Both the position numbers and the translations under genes were made by a program. A DNA stretch of 64,000 nt. It comes from Crocodylus rhombifer. Taxonomy: Eukaryota; Chordata; Crocodylia; Crocodylidae. Below, in pieces: positions 59,201-64,000 of the stretch. The stretch covers positions 1 to 64,000 of the forward strand of contig JAVSML010001155.1 in NCBI GenBank assembly GCA_038503035.1, written 5' to 3'. Each line of letters opens with the position of its first letter. Within the stretch, counting starts at the first letter, position 1. The notes beneath the pieces were generated by a model that saw only the letters and a program-made list of their open reading frames with translations, did no database searches and was not told the DNA's origin.

Positions 59201-59235
59201 GTAACTCTTTAGTTTCACATTTCTGTTGTGCATAC
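56223..59235. other. TACC2 intron, upstream of the first visible exon
   Basis: No further TACC2 exon found. MIR-like remnants at about 56690-56830, 57470-57810 and 58590-58735 (for example AGCTCAATGAGGTAGGCAAG, GGAAACTGAGGAAC, GACTTGCCYAAWG). Confidence 0.55.
57370..57810 (+). repeat. MIR-like SINE remnant, interrupted
   Basis: CTTACAATAGCTCAATGAGG, TAGGGATAGGAAACTGAGGA, then after about 150 unrelated bases GACTTGCCTAATGTAACGTA and CTGAACCCAGGTCTTCTCA, in MIR order. Confidence 0.7.
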
Positions 59236-59779
59236 CAGGGGTGTGCGAAACGGGCTGTATTCAATTTGGATTCAGCCCAAATCGGGGACAGTGATTCTAT
59301 TTGTTGATTCGGATCACTGTCCGTGACTTGAATCGGCCTAATCCAAATCTGAAGATTTGATGCTGATTTGGAGAATCAATGATTCAGACACAGGCACAGC
59401 TTTAAATGTTTTTTCTGCATACCTCAAGGTACCAGGCATGACTTGTGAATGCTGCGATGCTGGGACAGTTGGAGCAACCCACAGGAGCATGGGGGGAGCC
59501 TCCCGCATGCTCAGCAGCCAACTTGGAAGTGGACTGGAAGTACTTCTGGTCCACTTTCGGGTCTGCTGCCAAGCACACTGGGGACCCCCCGCCATGCTCA
59601 GCAGCAGACATTTAAAGCTGTGTCTATGTCCGAAGCAATGAATCTTTCCGAATCCCTTCGAATCAATTCGGAGAGTTCCAATTCGATTCAGAGAAATTGG
59701 AGGGTCTCCAGATTTGATTCAGACTTCGGGCCAAATCTCCGCTGAATCGAATCAGTGACCAAAGCTTTGCACAGCCCTA
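59236..59779. mobile_element. GATTCGG-arm hAT-like element, copy 3
   Basis: 544 bp, ends CAGGGGTGTGCGAAAC / GCTTTGCACAGCCCTA, with a perfect 8-bp duplication GTGCATAC (59228-59235 and 59780-59787). It shares the interior AGCTTTAAATGTTTTTTCTG and GCTGCGATGCTGGG with copy 2. Confidence 0.9.
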
Positions 59780-59787
59780 GTGCATAC

Positions 59788-62700
59788 CCCTACCAATGAA
59801 GTATTCACTCTCCCAGCAAACATTCCTCCTACCAGTTGTTTGCTAGAACATCTACTGAAAGCACAAGCAAAAATGGATACAAACAGAAACAAAGATTTTA
59901 ATTATCTGAACAAGCATCTGAATAATTTTCTGTACAGCTCTTCTGAACGGTATTTCAGACATACACCAACACTAACCAATTGTGCAGGAAAGGTAGTGGA
60001 CACACTTTGAGATGGAGAGAGCATACAGCAAACTGGTTAGCTAAGTGATCATGGCAGGCATAGGGATGCCTTGGAAGGGGTAAAAATCACTAAAACTAAA
60101 AACTACGATAGGAAAAGAATGAGAAACTACAGCACCAACAATTCCAGCAACTGAACACTGTTTTTCTTTGCTGAAAAGCAGTATTTCATATGGTTATGTC
60201 CACCTTGGTATTTTAAGCTCTTGATGCACTTGATGGCTATGTCAAAAAGAGAAAACAACATCAAATTACTCAGACTTCTGATGATCATTTCCTGCTACAG
60301 TCTTGACCATCTAACGTGTCATTGCCTTGTGTGAAGGGATTATCATTTTTTTCTCTCCCCATGGCCACTCAGTATTAATCAGGAGAAATCAACCTGGAAG
60401 GCAGGAAGTTTCCTGAAGAGTAGGTGGAAAGTTAAGGACTTGGGCTACACCTGAACTGCAGCAAAGCAACGCATCTCCAACCCCACAGTAACATCACAAT
60501 TAACAGACAGCAATAATGAGGAATACAAGGTATTTTACAAATAGCTCACTTATGCTTCAAAACAAGCATCCTGGAAGAAATATGGACTATTTTTCAAGGT
60601 TTTCTGATACTAGAGCAGCTCACATCAAGCAGAATGCTGGCCCTGAGCTATGTCTGTTCCAAGTACCATAATTATTAAGTTATTTGTACAACAGAATATA
60701 CTTATAGAACATTTCTTTTAGGCCAAGAAATTCCCTGCCAGCCTCATTTGTTGTATGCAGCATTTCAAATTATGATTCATTTTCATAACACATCACTGTT
60801 TAATCTCTATTGATAAACCACTTCAAACCAGCCTCTCTATATAAATAAAAACAGCCTCTCATAGGGTAATGAGATATCGGTATATATCCATTAATGACTG
60901 CTCTATATGACGAATCATAGAAATTCTGTCCTCAGATCCCTATTGCATACCTGTTTGCTATCTTTGCATGCAAAGCTTCTATCAAACTACATTTCAGATG
61001 TTAGACCATTTTCTGACACACACTTGAACTCTATCTCACCCCACATATGTCACTGCCTGGTGCAATTCATAATCCCCAAACTGCATTCTGGAATAGAAAT
61101 TTTAATCTATGCTTTGTGCTGCATTTTAATCCATATTGGAATATACAGTGAAGTAGTCTATGAGGCAACCAGCAGAAAATTCAAATACCTTCTTTATGTT
61201 CAATAATTTGGTCTCTCTGACTCTCATTTTGATGTGTAATGATTAGAATAAAGCTAGCAGCAGCAGCAGAGGGCTTTGTAACTATAAAGCATTGCATTAC
61301 ATCACTTACAACTGCAAAGTGCAGCTGAGTATGTAATGTTCACATTCAAGGAGCTGCTCTTTTCTTCATCATGCATACACATGCAGATTTCACTACCATC
61401 AACAGCACACACCAAAGGAAGAACATCTTTGCAAGCACTGACGGTAGGGGTGACATCCTAACCTGCTTTTGTATAAGCATCATCATTTTCCTCTAAGATG
61501 ATTATTAACAAAGTGGAATCTTTTCATCCATTGTTCTCAATCACTGTTTCATGGGAATAAAGGGATGGAGGAAGGCATTTATCATTCTTACTCTATCCTA
61601 ATGTCAGATTTTGTGCTGAAGAAGCTATCACAACAAACTATGTATGGCAGTATGTGTAGTGTCACTTAGGACCAAATATTTTGTATTCAGTGTTTATCTG
61701 TATAGTTCTTAATAACAACGGTGTGTGAACCCAGCCTTACGATAATGTCACTGAGAAATATGCCTTGCCCACCTGCACCCACCTCATATATGAACAGGTT
61801 TAGTAGTCTGCTGAGTAAACAGGTCAGTGTTGCTTAGGCATAGTGTTGCATAGACACTGACTTTGGTTTTTGCCAGTGGGCGCTTGCAAATGTAAAAAAA
61901 TAAAATAAATTAATGCCTCCTCCCTGGCTCATGGCAATTTAAACTCGGCGCATTCATGGGCTGAGCCCAGGAATCAGCTTGAGCTAAAAGCTCCCAAAAG
62001 CCCTGCTGAAGCACCTCTTCTTTACAGACACTGCAGAGCCAGGTTAAAATAACGTGCTGCTGCTTCCAGTAAAGCACAGTGGGTTTTTTTATTTTGTTTT
62101 GTTTTTAAAATCTGTGAGCAGCCGGTGGCCATGGCTCCTGGGTACTGAGCACCCGCTAATTTATTTTGGTGGGTGCTGGAGCCCCAGAGCACCCATGGGG
62201 TCAGTGCCTACGGCGTATGCCATGGTCCTGTGCTTGTGGTCTCTGTTTAGAAGAGCCTGACACAGTCTCAGGGCACGCAGCCTTTGTGTAGCCACACTGA
62301 CCTGGCTACTCAGCAAATATGCAATCCTGGGCCACTACAGAGTAGACATAAGTGGACAGAGCTTTTGTCTCAGTGGTGTGCCCAATCCCACTCAGAAGAT
62401 CATATCGATACCTCCTAACAGGTCAGGTAAGGAGAATTTAATAGCCCAACAATTAAGTAAGGGATTTGCAAAGTATCACAGTTCATGCATTAAGTATCTC
62501 CAGTAGAAGCTTATTGATTTGTTTAGGTAAATTTTTAACTTTAATAGTTGGGAACCAAACACAATCCTTCAAGGCATGTTTTCTGCAATGGGATTCTGAG
62601 CACACAAAACAATGGAAAATGAGATGACATGTAACCAATTCCCATTTAATAATTAAGTGCTACATCAAATCCACTGGATTTAACAATGACAACATCAGTG

Positions 62701-63654
62701 GATCCCTGCACTATCTTTTAGTACATATTTGAAAGTATATGATATGCTTCAGTACACAAAGTGTGATCAAGTAAAATACATTTCGGACACAAGTCCAGCT
62801 CACCTATTCATAGTATATTAATTTATTTCAGATGGCCCAAAACTTTATAAATGTAAGGGTGAAGAGAGACAATAAAAGAAAACAAAACAAAAATTCCTAC
62901 TGTTTCTAGTTCAGTTCAGTATTATCGGAGGGGAAAAAATCATTTTATTTCTTCATCCAATACAAAGACAAAAAAGAAATTGAGAGAGAGAAAAAAGCAG
63001 TCATCAAAGCTGACATCTCTTCTCCAGGCAGACAGCATATTGGATACCAAACTCTATGCATCCTATTTCAAAAGCTCCCTGCAACTTAGATTTGCTGTGT
63101 CTCCCCAAAGCAACAGTTGGAAAAACCTCACTGGGGAAAAAACCCTTATGCTCAGAGTAACAAAGGAATCAAAGCAACTGCCCAGATAATGAAAAATATC
63201 TGAGAAAGGAGGAGGACGAAGGGGAGTAGGAACTTTTAAAGTGCTTTATGTTACATGGTATTGTTGTTTTTTTACCTGCTGTCTTATTTCTCACCGTCTT
63301 TTTATATAATTATGCTTTGTCAGTATTTGCCTTGGAATTTGAATAATTTTGTAAAGAGAGAAACACTCGCAAATATAAAACCTACTATGTTTAGAAATCT
63401 CTACCATAAAAGCTCTTGGGAGTCAGCCAGCTAGGTGAGAGCGTTTCATACACAGTCTGACACACTCAATTAGTCAAGGTCCAATCCTGTGAACTCTGAC
63501 ATCCATCCACAGTCCAGCAAGGCCCTTATACTGCCTGCCTACCAGAAATATCGTACTACAGCTGTTCTGGAATGATTATTTTCAGTCCTCTGGGCCCTTA
63601 CCTTGCAAGCCACTTTCATATACTGTCCAAAAGGATGCAAAACACAGAAAGTGG
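59788..63654. other. TACC2 intron, mostly unique
   Basis: No exon found on either strand. A decayed element is likely at 61848-62212 (TAGACACTGACTTTGG / complement of TAGGCACTGACCCCAT, with GTGCTGGAGCCCCAGAGCAC inside). Confidence 0.5.
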
Positions 63655-64000
63655 TAGGGCTGTGCAAAGCTTTGTTAGTCAATTTGATTCGGAGGAGGTT
63701 CGGCCAGATTTGGCGGCCGAATCTTCAAATCTGAATCAAATCTGGAGACCCATTAAAAGTTGAATTAAATTGACTTGGAGAAATTCAGCACAGATTTGGA
63801 GATTCGGCCATAGGCTAAACAGGCAGCAGTCTTCGAGGATGCTGGAAACAGCGGCCTCCAGCTGGTAAGTCTGTTGCTGTGGGCATGGGGGAAGGCAGAT
63901 CAACCCGCCTACAGCAAGGGTGGGATTGGAGCTGGGGTTGGGACTGGGACAAGCTGCCCAACTGGGGTGGGGAGGCGTAGGACTCAGGGAGGAGGGCTCC
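63655..64000. mobile_element. GATTCGG-arm hAT-like element, copy 4 (cut by window end)
   Basis: Begins TAGGGCTGTGCAAAGC as in copy 2, followed by GATTCGGAGGAGGTTCGGCC-type arm sequence, then a GC-rich interior different from the other copies. The right end is outside the window. Confidence 0.8.

Noticed and set aside
62980..63189. Plus-strand ORF in the TACC2 intron, tested as an exon
   Set aside because: Wrong strand for TACC2, no domain, no convincing splice sites.

Overview
The window is vertebrate nuclear DNA: a few short coding exons with GT-AG splice sites scattered through long introns and intergenic DNA full of old transposons. CR1 LINE pieces on both strands, many short hAT-type DNA elements with 8-bp target duplications, Penelope-like 3' ends, MIR-like SINE remnants and the absence of anything resembling Alu or L1 suggest a non-mammalian amniote, most likely a crocodilian (or turtle). 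That species call is inference; I could not run a search.

Three protein-coding genes are readable, all on the minus strand, so transcription runs from high to low coordinates. (1) TACC2, 3' part: seven coding exons from 56222 down to 37428 give 239 residues, the C-terminal coiled-coil TACC domain with its natural stop. The 5' exons lie beyond 64000. (2) A compact three-exon gene at 36379-34507 encodes a 125-residue Ly6/uPAR (three-finger) protein with signal peptide, ten cysteines and a GPI-anchor-like tail. It starts only about 1 kb downstream of the TACC2 stop codon and is the most interesting item here, because I know of no such gene between TACC2 and BTBD16 in human. (3) BTBD16: eleven in-phase exons from 28256 down to 5041 give 410 residues covering an N-terminal region, a germ-cell-less-like BTB domain and part of the region after it. 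The last exons are off the left edge or were not recognised. The TACC2-BTBD16 order and orientation match human 10q26.

Layout: 1-5040, BTBD16 intron or downstream DNA with two minus-strand CR1 pieces; 5041-28256, BTBD16 with introns carrying several hAT-like elements, a tRNA-like SINE, CR1 and Penelope-like fragments; 28257-34456, intergenic DNA with X-box-like motifs near the BTBD16 start, a CR1 copy with an intact ORF end, and a long alternating purine-pyrimidine tract; 34457-36379, the Ly6 gene; 36951-64000, TACC2 3' UTR, exons and introns, with large hAT-like elements at 40618-41410, 53635-55029 and 59236-59779 and another cut by the window end. Nearly every GC-rich patch lies inside one of these elements, so the long GC-rich ORFs are not genes. 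All exon joins were made by hand from splice sites, phase and protein similarity.
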